DNA of 64,000 bases from Planococcus sp. PAMC 21323. GTDB lineage: Bacteria > Bacillota > Bacilli > Bacillales_A > Planococcaceae. Where the stretch lies: positions 2,728,001 to 2,792,000 of the forward strand of contig NZ_CP009129.1 of NCBI RefSeq assembly GCF_000785555.1, given 5' to 3'. A model generated the notes under the pieces. The model worked only from the letters and a program-made list of their open reading frames with translations, had not been told where the DNA came from and did no database searches. Position 1 is the stretch's first letter. Each line of letters starts with the position of its first letter. Shown piece after piece: positions 25,715-33,828 of the stretch. Position numbers and translations under genes: made by a program.

Positions 25715-25869
25715 TTTTCGAATGGAAGTTCAGTATTCGGAAATAAATCTCCAGCAATGTCCCCTCCGTTGCTGAAAGCACTGTCAATTTGCAAACCATT
25801 TGTAAATATTAAAGTTATTGAAAAAATAGCTATAATAGTACCCAATATAAAACTCTTACTTTTTAACAT
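25711..25869 (-). CDS. papR-like: PapR-like signalling peptide precursor
   Basis: The 52-residue ORF has a signal peptide (MLKSKSFILGTIIAIFSIT, hydrophobic 7-23), a linker rich in Gly, Asp and Ser, and the C-terminal tail PNTELPFEN. PapR of B. cereus ends in ADLPFEF, with the active pheromone in the last 5-7 residues, so LPFE is shared. An AGGAGG site lies 7 bases before the ATG. The stop overlaps the end of the PlcR-like gene by three bases, tail to tail. In B. cereus papR lies directly downstream of plcR in tandem, so the convergent order is different. A PlcR-box-like sequence lies 62 bases upstream. Confidence 0.75.
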   Translation of the reverse strand: MLKSKSFILGTIIAIFSITLIFTNGLQIDSAFSNGGDIAGDLFPNTELPFEN

Positions 25870-25920
25870 ATTATTCCTCCTAGACATTTAACTTATAAAT
25901 AATAAATTAACAGATTAAGT

Positions 25921-25956
25921 GGGAATAAAATATGTATTTATGCATATTTTATTCCC
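25921..25956 (-). promoter_or_regulatory. PlcR-box operator within a perfect palindrome
   Basis: TATGTATTTATGCATA at 25931-25946 fits the known PlcR box (TATGNAWWWWTNCATA) at every defined position. It lies inside a longer perfect repeat: GGGAATAAAATATG (25921-25934), an 8-base spacer, and CATATTTTATTCCC (25943-25956). It lies upstream of the PapR-like gene on the minus strand, so self-induction is expected. Confidence 0.8.
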
Positions 25957-26384
25957 ATTTAAATAATTTATATAAATATTTATGCCTATGACTATTTACC
26001 TCAACCTCTCTATTACCTAATATTCTTAAAGTTCCTGTTTACGTATCGGTTAATTTGGTATATTCCAATTTAAGATACAAGAGGGTAAAGGCATATTCTG
26101 ATGACTCTGGTGTTGACCACAATCAACTTTTTTAGATACAATTGCTTACTCAAAATATCTTAATATTTAAAAAAATGGTGCATTATTAAGGTAGTTGATA
26201 CCTCTTTAAAATAAATTGCAAAAAATCTATTTGCTATAACAACCGATGTTATCCATGATTTTTAAAGTAGTGAACCCTTTAGTATCAATGAATCATTGAA
26301 GAAGGACAAACTCGAGGACCAGTCGTGCCATGAAATAGAACCAGGGCGGACATGTTTAAAAACCACTCCGGACATCAGAGAACC
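25957..26384. other. Intergenic DNA with IS21-type end repeats
   Basis: No gene is visible. The last 90 bases hold repeats such as CCACTCCGGACATCAGAGAACC (26363-26384), which resemble the terminal repeats of IS21-family elements and lie next to the istB remnant. Confidence 0.45.
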
Positions 26385-26436
26385 ACTCATAAGAATAAAA
26401 AGGCAGCCCTCGGGCGGTCTTTTTATTCTTATGAGT
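26385..26436 (-). terminator. Perfect hairpin at the end of the istB remnant
   Basis: ACTCATAAGAATAAAAAG (26385-26402) and CTTTTTATTCTTATGAGT (26419-26436) are a perfect 18-bp stem with an inner GCCC/GGGC pair. Confidence 0.6.
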
Positions 26437-26712
26437 GAATCCCTAGTCTCTCTCGCATAGAAATCTTTCCGTCAATGAAAATGGAGTGCGAACTATGAAT
26501 CACCCGGTCGAAAATGGCATCAGTTAACGTTGCTTCGCCAATTTATTCATACCAACCGTCTGGTTCAAATTGAGAACAGAAGACTGTGGGTAGCGTTCTG
26601 ATACCTGGCCTCAACGATTTCCAAGACATCTCGTGCTTCATTTTCTGTCAAGGAGACAAGCATCCACTCTTCTAATTTCAATAAGTTTACCTTCCGGTAA
26701 GCTTTCATGGTT
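26429..26712 (-). pseudogene. Remnant of IS21-family istB
   Basis: On the minus strand the reading YRKVNLLKLEEWMLVSLTENEARDVLEIVEARYQN and then, after a frameshift and a stop, DAIFDRVIHSSHSIFIDGKISM matches the C-terminal half of IstB, the ATPase helper of IS21 elements. The N-terminal Walker A part and istA are missing. It is not functional. Confidence 0.7.
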
Positions 26713-26936
26713 TTTTGGTAGGTTCCTTGAAATGGACGCTGTTCTATAAACAGCGCGCCGCAGTGGAACGCGTCAACGCTTACTTGAAGGAGTATTTCGA
26801 TTTGAATAATGTTCGACACCGGACAGGCAAGAAAGCGAAAGTCCATTTTGAACTCGTTTCGTTGATTTACAACGCGTCCCGATTGGCGAGCGATCGTTTG
26901 AAAGTCGCTAGAAACCGTGCTTTAGCAGCCGCTTAA
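26713..26936 (+). pseudogene. C-terminal fragment of a DDE transposase (IS4/IS1182-type)
   Basis: The 74-codon frame reads LFYKQRAAVERVNAYLKEYFDLNNVRHRTGKKAKVHFELV. This is the conserved end (R..VERVN..LKE) of DDE transposases of the IS1182/IS4 group. The rest of the gene is absent; it abuts the istB remnant, so one IS landed in another or a deletion joined them. Confidence 0.7.
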
Positions 26937-27242
26937 ATTTTAAAAACAGGAAAAATGGTCCGAAAAACCGTCTAAACTTTTTTAAAAGGGCGATTTATGA
27001 AATTGATTCAAGAAACTAGGTTTTTGATATTGGACGCTTACAAAAGTAGAAGGTAAGCGAGGGTATATTAGTATTGGTATTCCTCTATTGTCCATATTCA
27101 AATTATTTACAAAAACTCAAAAAAGATGACTCCGGCAGAATACCGAAGTCATCTAATAGCAACCTAGCTGGGCTCTTTTTTTATAAACTGTTCATTTAAT
27201 GGAGCGTAGATCGCATACTCGATGGGCCAGCACTTTTTCAGA
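26937..27242. other. Junction between accessory DNA and the sugar-acid cluster
   Basis: No gene is visible. The 13-mer ATTGGACGCTTAC, found also at 14277-14289, recurs near 27030, followed by a GTAAGCG. The gluconokinase terminator at 27124-27154 lies within. Confidence 0.45.
27124..27154 (-). terminator. Terminator of gluconokinase
   Basis: AGATGACTCCGG and CCGAAGTCATCT pair with two mismatches. On the minus strand a TTTTTT run follows. Confidence 0.75.
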
Positions 27243-28787
27243 TTAGCCTAAATGCTTTCGTTGAAAATTGGAAATACTTTCGTATTCATCGGTCATCAAA
27301 TGGGATAGACGGATGTAGATTGGCAATAACTCTTGATAGACAATACTTGTTTCTTTATTTGGTGTATGGGTGTAGGTTTGACCAATCATCTCTGAAACGA
27401 TGCTGAAGTTGTCAATTTCACCTAATGCATACATGCCAAGCACCACAGCGCCAAGACAGGCGCTTTCAAAACTTTCCGGAACAACGACAGGTTTGTCGAA
27501 AACGTCTGCCATTAGCTGCCGCCACATTTCAGAGCGCGCAAAACCTCCCGAAGCTTGGATGCGTATAGGTTCGCCGGCTAATTCTTCAACCGCCAGCAAG
27601 ACGGTGTACAGATTGTAGACGATGCCTTCCAACACCGAACGAATCATATGCTGTTTCTGATGATGAATGCTCAGGCCGAAGAAGGAACCGCGTGCATTTG
27701 CATTCCATAACGGGGCGCGTTCACCGGTCATATATGGGTGAAACAAAAGACCGTCGGAGCCTGGATTCACCGTGGATGCGATTTTGGTTAACACTTCATA
27801 AGGATCGATGCAGAGCCGCTTAGCTGTTTCCACTTCTGAAGAAGCAAATTCATCACGCAGCCAGCGTAGTATGATCCCGCCATTATTGACGGCCCCACCG
27901 ACAATCCAGTGATTTTCCGTCAATGCATAGCAAAAAGTCCGTCCTTTTGGATCCGTTTTCGGTACTGGTGAGACGGTGCGAATGGCACCACTCGTGCCGA
28001 TGGTCACGGCAATAACGCCTGGCTCGATGGCATCCACTCCAAGGTTGGCTAAAACGCCGTCGCTCGCTCCGACGATAAACGGCACATCTTCAGCGATTCC
28101 CATAAATGCCGCATGTTCTGGTTTTAAACCAACCATTTGATGAGTGGTCGGAACAGGTTTAGATAGATAATCTGACGTCACGCCGGCCACTTTTAAAGCA
28201 CCTTCGTCCCAGTCAAGATTCTCTAAATTAAATAGACCGGTAGCAGAAGCAATAGAATAATCAATTATATATTTTCCGAATAACTCATGGAAGATAAACT
28301 CTTTAATCCCAATAAATTTGGCAGCCTTTTTGCAAATTTCCGATTTTTCCGCTTTCAACCACACCAACTTGGCTAAAGGTGACATAGCGTGAATCGGCGT
28401 CCCTGTGCGCAAATAAATTTCATGGCCCTTCATTTCTTCTTTTATTTTTTTTGCATGCTTGCCACTTCTTGTGTCGGCCCAAGTGATACTATTGGTTAGA
28501 AGCTTACCTTCTCTATCCACAGCGATTAGGCTGTGCATCGCCGAGCTAAACGAGACCAAACGGAGCGAGCCGGCTGGAATTTCACTTTGCTGGATAGTTT
28601 CTCGCACCGTTCCAAGTACTGCACGGAAAATTTCCTGTGGGTCTTGTTCCGCTGTCAGCGGATTCGGCGTATGTAGCGGATAAAGAATCGTATGACTCTT
28701 TATAACTTCTCCTTTTTTATTAAACAGGACTGATTTTGTTGAAGTCGTGCCGATATCTACTCCCAGATAATATACTTGCTCAGACAT
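27243..28787 (-). CDS. gntK: Gluconokinase (FGGY family)
   Basis: The 514-residue protein is an FGGY carbohydrate kinase with the N-terminal phosphate motif DIGTTSTK (10-17), ITWADTR, GASDGVLANLG, the IGTSGAIR phosphate-2 motif and SGGFARSEMW at the adenosine site. The length is normal. It phosphorylates gluconate (or a related acid) to the 6-phospho form. The identification as gluconokinase is supported by the neighbouring gnd and by YYLGVDIGTTSTK, usual for GntK of Firmicutes. It lies 234 bases after rpiA, on the same strand, and has its own AAAGGAGG site and terminator, so it may be transcribed separately. Confidence 0.88.
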   Translation of the reverse strand: MSEQVYYLGVDIGTTSTKSVLFNKKGEVIKSHTILYPLHTPNPLTAEQDPQEIFRAVLGTVRETIQQSEIPAGSLRLVSFSSAMHSLIAVDREGKLLTNSITWADTRSGKHAKKIKEEMKGHEIYLRTGTPIHAMSPLAKLVWLKAEKSEICKKAAKFIGIKEFIFHELFGKYIIDYSIASATGLFNLENLDWDEGALKVAGVTSDYLSKPVPTTHQMVGLKPEHAAFMGIAEDVPFIVGASDGVLANLGVDAIEPGVIAVTIGTSGAIRTVSPVPKTDPKGRTFCYALTENHWIVGGAVNNGGIILRWLRDEFASSEVETAKRLCIDPYEVLTKIASTVNPGSDGLLFHPYMTGERAPLWNANARGSFFGLSIHHQKQHMIRSVLEGIVYNLYTVLLAVEELAGEPIRIQASGGFARSEMWRQLMADVFDKPVVVPESFESACLGAVVLGMYALGEIDNFSIVSEMIGQTYTHTPNKETSIVYQELLPIYIRLSHLMTDEYESISNFQRKHLG

Positions 28788-28961
28788 GATAGCCCTCCTT
28801 TATACATAAGAAAAAGGCAAAAGAACTTTTCTTTTTTCTTCATATTTTCCTTCATCATTGTTAGAGTCACATTTTTCTAATAACCCACTAATTCATCGAT
28901 TACCCTCTCAGTAATTTCTCATGTAGGGCTTTCATTTCACAAAATCGACTATGAATAAAAA

Positions 28962-28986
28962 AGCCTAGCAGTCAAACTGCTAGACT
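28962..28986 (-). terminator. Terminator of the rpiA end of the operon
   Basis: AGCCTAGCAGT and ACTGCTAGACT with a CAA loop; six T follow on the minus strand. Confidence 0.8.
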
Positions 28987-29021
28987 GATAATTCCTTTAT
29001 CTAATTAAAACTATATCTATT

Positions 29022-29702
29022 CTATTTATCAATCACTTTTACACCATTAGGACCTGCAAGAATGACTGTATCTGTCATATCAACAAACAAACCCGATTCA
29101 ACAACTCCAAGAAGCTGTTTCAAGCTATGATGAAGGCTTTTAGGATCCGAAATGGATTCGAACGCGCAATCTAAAATATAATTCCCGTTATTGGAAACAA
29201 AAATATCCCCCTCTATTTCCCTTAAGACGGGAGTCGCTCCGAGTTCGGAAATTTTGTTAGCGGTCAGTTGCCAGCCGAATTGCAGGACTTCCACTGGCAG
29301 AGGAAACTTGCCCAATTCGTCGACCATTTTTGAATGGTCAGCAACGATGATCAGTTTTTTTGCGTGGGCATTGACAACTTTCTCTCTTACGAGAGAGCCG
29401 CCACCTCCTTTTGTAAGGTTGAAACTAGAATCGATTTCATCTGCACCATCGATTGCTACATCCAGAAGCTGAACTTCAGAAAAATCGGTAAGCGGAATTT
29501 TAAAATCTTTTGCCCATTTTTCAGTCCTTAGTGAAGAAGGAATACCTTTGATATTCAATCCCAGTTCAACCAATTCCCCAAGCTTTTTCAGCATCCAATA
29601 GACCGTGCTACCGGATCCGAGCCCTACCACCATACCATCTTTAATATATTCGACCGCTTTTTCTCCAGCCGCTTTCTTATAACAATTTGCTTGTTCTGCC
29701 AT
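29022..29702 (-). CDS. rpiA: Ribose-5-phosphate isomerase A
   Basis: The protein has about 226 residues. It has the RpiA motifs GLGSGSTVYWML (phosphate loop), DGADEID (catalytic Asp), KGGGGSLVREKV and the FPLPVEV motif. It interconverts ribose-5-P and ribulose-5-P, the product of the Gnd protein upstream in the operon. The ATG at 29702 is preferred: AGGGAG lies 8 bases before it, while the longer start at 29771 overlaps the preceding gene. It is the last gene of the long minus-strand sugar-acid operon. Confidence 0.92.
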   Translation of the reverse strand: MAEQANCYKKAAGEKAVEYIKDGMVVGLGSGSTVYWMLKKLGELVELGLNIKGIPSSLRTEKWAKDFKIPLTDFSEVQLLDVAIDGADEIDSSFNLTKGGGGSLVREKVVNAHAKKLIIVADHSKMVDELGKFPLPVEVLQFGWQLTANKISELGATPVLREIEGDIFVSNNGNYILDCAFESISDPKSLHHSLKQLLGVVESGLFVDMTDTVILAGPNGVKVIDK

Positions 29703-29715
29703 TTGGTCCATCTCC

Positions 29716-29967
29716 CTAAGGTTGGCTAAGATATCCAATGACATCTTCCATCGCTTCTTTACAATCTTCACCGACCGTGCGAATATTTAAATGATCTCCA
29801 TTGCGCAACTGTAAAGTGATCAGTCCAAGAAAACTTTTCAAATTGATTTCATGGGGGGTACCGTTTAATTTTTTCTTGAGATAAATTTCAGATTCGAATT
29901 TTTGTGTCGCTTTACTGACCTCAACAATTGTCACTTTGTCTGAAATATTGACTACGATATCTTTCAT
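29716..29967 (-). CDS. HPr-like protein lacking the phosphorylated histidine
   Basis: The 83-residue protein has the HPr fold pattern: the INLKSFLGLITLQL segment matches VNLKSIMGVMSL of HPr, including the regulatory Ser46 site. The active site GIHARPA of HPr is absent; the corresponding stretch reads KVTIVEVSKAT. It therefore cannot take part in PTS phosphotransfer but could be phosphorylated on serine, as Crh is in Bacillus. The ATG at 29967 follows GGAGAAG. It lies in the middle of a carbon-catabolic operon, which fits a role as catabolite-repression cofactor (inference). Confidence 0.8.
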   Translation of the reverse strand: MKDIVVNISDKVTIVEVSKATQKFESEIYLKKKLNGTPHEINLKSFLGLITLQLRNGDHLNIRTVGEDCKEAMEDVIGYLSQP

Positions 29968-30011
29968 CAAACTCTTCTCCAAAATATCCCTTCCTTTCTA
30001 TTTCGGTTACT

Positions 30012-31007
30012 TTACTGTTTATCCCTTAAGCTTACTGTTTCTTTGACCACTTTATTGACCAAATAAGTCGGATAGTAGCCAGACAGCACATCTGCAACGT
30101 TCTCAGCCGTTTTCCGCTTCAGTTCCGTTTCAGCTTCAACTGAATAGAAAGCAGAATGAGGGTTAATGATAACATTATCCATTTTTAGCAATGGATTATC
30201 TGGTTCGACCGGTTCTGTTTCAAAAACATCCAATCCTGCTCCTGCAATTTGCCCTTCTTGTAGAGCTTTTATCAGCGCCTGCTCGTCAATAATCGGGCCC
30301 CGGGCTGTATTAATGATAAATACTTCTTTTTTCATTTTACTGAACTGTTCATAGCTGATCATTTTTTCTGTATGCTCGTTCAGCGGTACATGGATAGAAA
30401 TATAATCCGAGTGTCTACAAAGTTCCTCCAGACTGACCAATTCAACATTTCTGCTGGCAGCCAGTTCTTCAGAAACAAACGGATCGTATGTAATCACATT
30501 CAAATCGAAAGTCTGAACCTTTTTCGCAACTAACTGAGGAATATTTCCGAATCCAACTAAACCGAGCGTGCGCCCTTTGAGACGGTAAATCGGCACAGCG
30601 ACTTTAAAATCCCAATTTCCTCTTTTCACAGCATTATTCAGTTGCGTTACTTTGCGGGCATTAGAAAGTATCAAAGCTATCGCATGGTTCGACACTTCGT
30701 CTAGGCAGTAATCAGTCACATTGCTGACGATAATACCTTTTTCAGTTGCTGCATCCACATCAATTGTATTGAAGCCCACGCCGTAACGGGAAATGACTTT
30801 ACATTTTTCAAGTTTTTCAATAACGTTCCGTGAAATAGGTGCATATTGGTTAATTAAAGCATCGGCATCTTTACAAGCTTCAATGACCTCATCCTCCGTT
30901 TTGCACTGCGCAAATTCAAGTTCTATTCCAAGCTTGCTTAATACTTCTTCTTCTGGTGCAAATGTGCTGTATTCGTAGTCTGTTACCACTACTTTAAACT
31001 GGCTCAC
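30012..31007 (-). CDS. D-2-hydroxyacid dehydrogenase, C-terminal-binding-protein type
   Basis: The protein has 331 residues, with a Rossmann domain (LGLVGFGNIPQLVAKK, with GxGxxP in place of GxGxxG), catalytic Arg in TARGPIIDE, Glu in LDVFETEP and His in INPHSAFYS. It interconverts a 2-oxo and a D-2-hydroxy acid with NAD(P)H, for example a sugar-acid derivative or glyoxylate. The substrate is unknown. I prefer the GTG at 31007 (AAGGAG 8 bases before) over the GTG at 31016, which is too close to it. It is in the operon between the AEC transporter and the HPr-like gene. Confidence 0.85.
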   Translation of the reverse strand: MSQFKVVVTDYEYSTFAPEEEVLSKLGIELEFAQCKTEDEVIEACKDADALINQYAPISRNVIEKLEKCKVISRYGVGFNTIDVDAATEKGIIVSNVTDYCLDEVSNHAIALILSNARKVTQLNNAVKRGNWDFKVAVPIYRLKGRTLGLVGFGNIPQLVAKKVQTFDLNVITYDPFVSEELAASRNVELVSLEELCRHSDYISIHVPLNEHTEKMISYEQFSKMKKEVFIINTARGPIIDEQALIKALQEGQIAGAGLDVFETEPVEPDNPLLKMDNVIINPHSAFYSVEAETELKRKTAENVADVLSGYYPTYLVNKVVKETVSLRDKQ

Positions 31008-31036
31008 CCTTTTCACTCCTTTAGTTATGATTGTTT

Positions 31037-31933
31037 TTATCCTAATAGAATAAGCATTATCGTAACCGTAAAAATACTGACTAGTGTTGTAATAAGCGTG
31101 ATACTTGAAACTAGGTCAGATTCTGCATCGTATTGAACCGCGTAAATGACCGTGTTTGCCGCTGATGGCATTGCCGCTGTTAAGATAAGGACTTTTGCCA
31201 AAATCGGATCCATCGGAATAAGAAAGACTATTCCTACTGCAATAGCTGGAGAAATTATTAATCGGGTTACAACTCCAAAAGAAATTTTCTCCCATTCCAG
31301 CTTGAATAAATTAATGTCAGCAAGCTGCATTCCTAAAATAACCATAATAAGCGGGATAGTTGCAGGACCCAATAAATCCACTGCAGACATTAAATTCTCC
31401 GGTACCTTAATATCATTTATTTGAAGCAGAATTGCAAAGAGAATTGCATAAGTAGGCGGCATTGCTAAAACCGCTTTCAATGCTGCTTTGACACCGCTAT
31501 CTCCTCTGGCTGCATAGTATATGCCAAAGAAATTCATCAAAATCGTATGAAGTACCAACAAAGAGACAGCATAAGCAAATGCTGTTTCTCCATATGCAAA
31601 CAAAATAATGGGTGCTCCGTAATTGCCGGAATTCATAAAGGCCGTTGATAAAATAAGACCGCTTTCGGTTAGCCTGGTTAGTTTTCTAATACGAACATAA
31701 AATTTACAAATCAAAATGATTGCAGCCATTAAGATTATAGAAAATACGACCATATTGATATATTGCTGGTCAATTTTAGTCCTATAAAAGGTTTGAAAAA
31801 TCAGCATAGGAGTGAAAATATATATCGCCACAGTAGAAAGGGGCTTTACATTAACCTTTTTCCACTTTTGTAGACCGAATCCTGCTGAAAAAATCAACAG
31901 AACTGGCAGTACTACCTGAACAAAGATCGTCAT
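31037..31933 (-). CDS. AEC-family (auxin efflux carrier-like) transporter
   Basis: The 298-residue protein has ten predicted membrane helices, the internal repeat of the AEC family, MNSGNYGAPIILFAYGE and PSAANTVIYAVQYDAE. The family exports or imports organic acids such as malate or citrate. Here a sugar acid or breakdown acid is likely. It lies 3 bases after dgoD and may be translationally coupled to it. Together with the TRAP system upstream this cluster carries two transporter types. Confidence 0.85.
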   Translation of the reverse strand: MTIFVQVVLPVLLIFSAGFGLQKWKKVNVKPLSTVAIYIFTPMLIFQTFYRTKIDQQYINMVVFSIILMAAIILICKFYVRIRKLTRLTESGLILSTAFMNSGNYGAPIILFAYGETAFAYAVSLLVLHTILMNFFGIYYAARGDSGVKAALKAVLAMPPTYAILFAILLQINDIKVPENLMSAVDLLGPATIPLIMVILGMQLADINLFKLEWEKISFGVVTRLIISPAIAVGIVFLIPMDPILAKVLILTAAMPSAANTVIYAVQYDAESDLVSSITLITTLVSIFTVTIMLILLG

Positions 31934-31936
31934 TTT

Positions 31937-33085
31937 TTACCACTCAGCAATAGAGCCGTCTTTATGGCGCCACACCGGATTTTTCCAGTTATGTCCAATT
32001 TCTGCTTGAGCCCGGACAAAATCTTCATTAATCGAAATGCCAAGTCCCGGCTGCTGAAGCATATCCACATAACCGTCTTTATATTCAAAAATGGTTTTGT
32101 CATTCAAATAATCTAGCAAATCACTACCTTGGTTATAATGAATGCCCAAACTTTGTTCTTGGATAAAGACATTATGTGAAGTTGCGTCCACTTGCAAACA
32201 TGCAGCTAAAGCGATTGGTCCCAGTGGGCAATGAGGTGCAACGGCTACGTCATACGCTTCAGCCATGGCAAATATTTTCTTACATTCGGTAATCCCGCCG
32301 GCATGTGAAAGATCTGGCTGGATGATGTCTACATAACCATCTTCCAAAATCTTTTTAAAATCCCATTTCGAAAACATTCTCTCACCTGTAGCGATCGGAA
32401 TATTAGTAATGCGGGCAATGTCTCGCAAGGCTTCGTTATTTTCAGGTAACACCGGTTCTTCAATAAACATTGGTCTAAACTGCTCCAGCTCTTTAACAAG
32501 TATTTTAGCCATCGGTTTATGCACACGGCCATGGAAATCAATGCCGATTCCTATATAATCACCAACAGCTTCGCGGACTGCAGCAATTCGTGCAACTGCT
32601 TGATCGATTTTTTCGTAGGAATCGATATACTGAAGTTCTTCAGTTCCGTTCATTTTCACAGCAGTAAAACCGGCTTCCACAGCTTCGGTGGCTGCTTTTC
32701 CCACATCATTCGGACGGTCCCCTCCAATCCAAGAGTAGACACGAACAGAATCCCGTACAGCACCACCCATTAATTCAGAAATAGGGGCGTTATGGTATTT
32801 CCCTTTAATATCCCATAGTGCCTGATCAATGCCGGCAATAGCGCTCATTAAAATTGGACCTCCACGGTAAAAACCTGAACGGTACATCATTTGCCATAAA
32901 TCTTCGATACGGCGAGGATCTTTGCCTATCAAATAATCGCTTAATTCTTCAACGGCAGCCTTAACTGTTCCAGCACGGCCTTCAACAATTGGTTCGCCCC
33001 AACCAGAAATTCCTTCATCAGTTTCAATTTTCAAAAACAGCCATCTTGGCGGTACGATAAACGTTTCCATTTTTGTTATTTTCAT
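31937..33085 (-). CDS. dgoD: D-galactonate dehydratase-type enolase
   Basis: The 382-residue protein is an enolase-superfamily mandelate racemase/muconate cycloisomerase member. It starts [32 protein letters not shown], which matches galactonate dehydratase. It has metal ligands in IDFHGR, FIEEPV and ATGERMFSK, and catalytic His in [10 protein letters not shown]. It converts D-galactonate to 2-keto-3-deoxy-galactonate. The length is usual (382). The adjacent keto-acid kinase and aldolase fit this pathway. Confidence 0.88.
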   Translation of the reverse strand: MKITKMETFIVPPRWLFLKIETDEGISGWGEPIVEGRAGTVKAAVEELSDYLIGKDPRRIEDLWQMMYRSGFYRGGPILMSAIAGIDQALWDIKGKYHNAPISELMGGAVRDSVRVYSWIGGDRPNDVGKAATEAVEAGFTAVKMNGTEELQYIDSYEKIDQAVARIAAVREAVGDYIGIGIDFHGRVHKPMAKILVKELEQFRPMFIEEPVLPENNEALRDIARITNIPIATGERMFSKWDFKKILEDGYVDIIQPDLSHAGGITECKKIFAMAEAYDVAVAPHCPLGPIALAACLQVDATSHNVFIQEQSLGIHYNQGSDLLDYLNDKTIFEYKDGYVDMLQQPGLGISINEDFVRAQAEIGHNWKNPVWRHKDGSIAEW

Positions 33086-33165
33086 AGTAAAACCTCGCTA
33101 TCTAATATTTTTTATTGCTATACAGATTTTTTCAACCGGTTGATGATTACAGTCATTTGCTCCTT

Positions 33166-33810
33166 TTAGCTTCTTGCATTTTTTATTTTTTGTACAAATT
33201 GTTTTGAAAGATCAGTCAGCACTTCATAGCGCTCTTCAAAAATAGCTTTACTGTCCACCAATGAACCACCGGCTCCAACAGCCGTGGCGCCATTTTTAAT
33301 AAATGTCTCAACATTATCGAGGTTAACACCGCCAGTTGGCATTATTGGAATATGACCCAGTGGCCCTTGCAAATCTTTTATAAAAGCTGCGCCAAGTGTT
33401 CCACCCGGAAAAATTTTCAACAAATCCGCACCTGCTGCATATGCGTTCACGATTTCAGTAGGGGTCATGACACCTGGAATGGAAATTCTTCCGTAACGAT
33501 TGGCCATCTGGATGGTTTCGATATCGAAGCTCGGACAGAAGATGAAATCCGATCCGGCATCGATAGCCATTTTTGCGGATGGCGCGTCAAGAACGGTACC
33601 TGCTCCGACAAGGACACGGTCGCCGAATTTTTCTTTCATTTCACGAATCATATCGAGTGCGCCGGGAGTGTCCAGGGTAATTTCAAGGGCACCCGTACCG
33701 CCTTCGACAAGCGCTTCCGCAATATGATTGATCTGCGATTGTTTTGGTTTGCGGATGACTGCGATAAGTCCTGATTCTTTCAAACGGATCAGGTTTTCCC
33801 ATTTTTTCAT
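33166..33810 (-). CDS. eda: KDPG/KDPGal aldolase
   Basis: The 214-residue class I aldolase has the KDPG aldolase motifs AVIRK (N terminus), GALEITLDTPGAL, GAGTVLDAPSA, the Schiff-base Lys in DLLKIFPGG, and MPTGGVN. It splits 2-keto-3-deoxy-6-phosphogluconate or -galactonate into pyruvate and glyceraldehyde-3-P. The ATG at 33810 follows AGGAGG. It is 18 bases after the sugar kinase gene, which makes its substrate. Confidence 0.9.
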   Translation of the reverse strand: MKKWENLIRLKESGLIAVIRKPKQSQINHIAEALVEGGTGALEITLDTPGALDMIREMKEKFGDRVLVGAGTVLDAPSAKMAIDAGSDFIFCPSFDIETIQMANRYGRISIPGVMTPTEIVNAYAAGADLLKIFPGGTLGAAFIKDLQGPLGHIPIMPTGGVNLDNVETFIKNGATAVGAGGSLVDSKAIFEERYEVLTDLSKQFVQKIKNARS

Positions 33811-33828
33811 GACTGTTACCTCCTAGAT

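Noticed and set aside
26565-26846. 93-codon minus-strand frame as a gene
   Set aside because: It joins an antisense read of a transposase fragment with an istB fragment; it is a chimera of two IS remnants.
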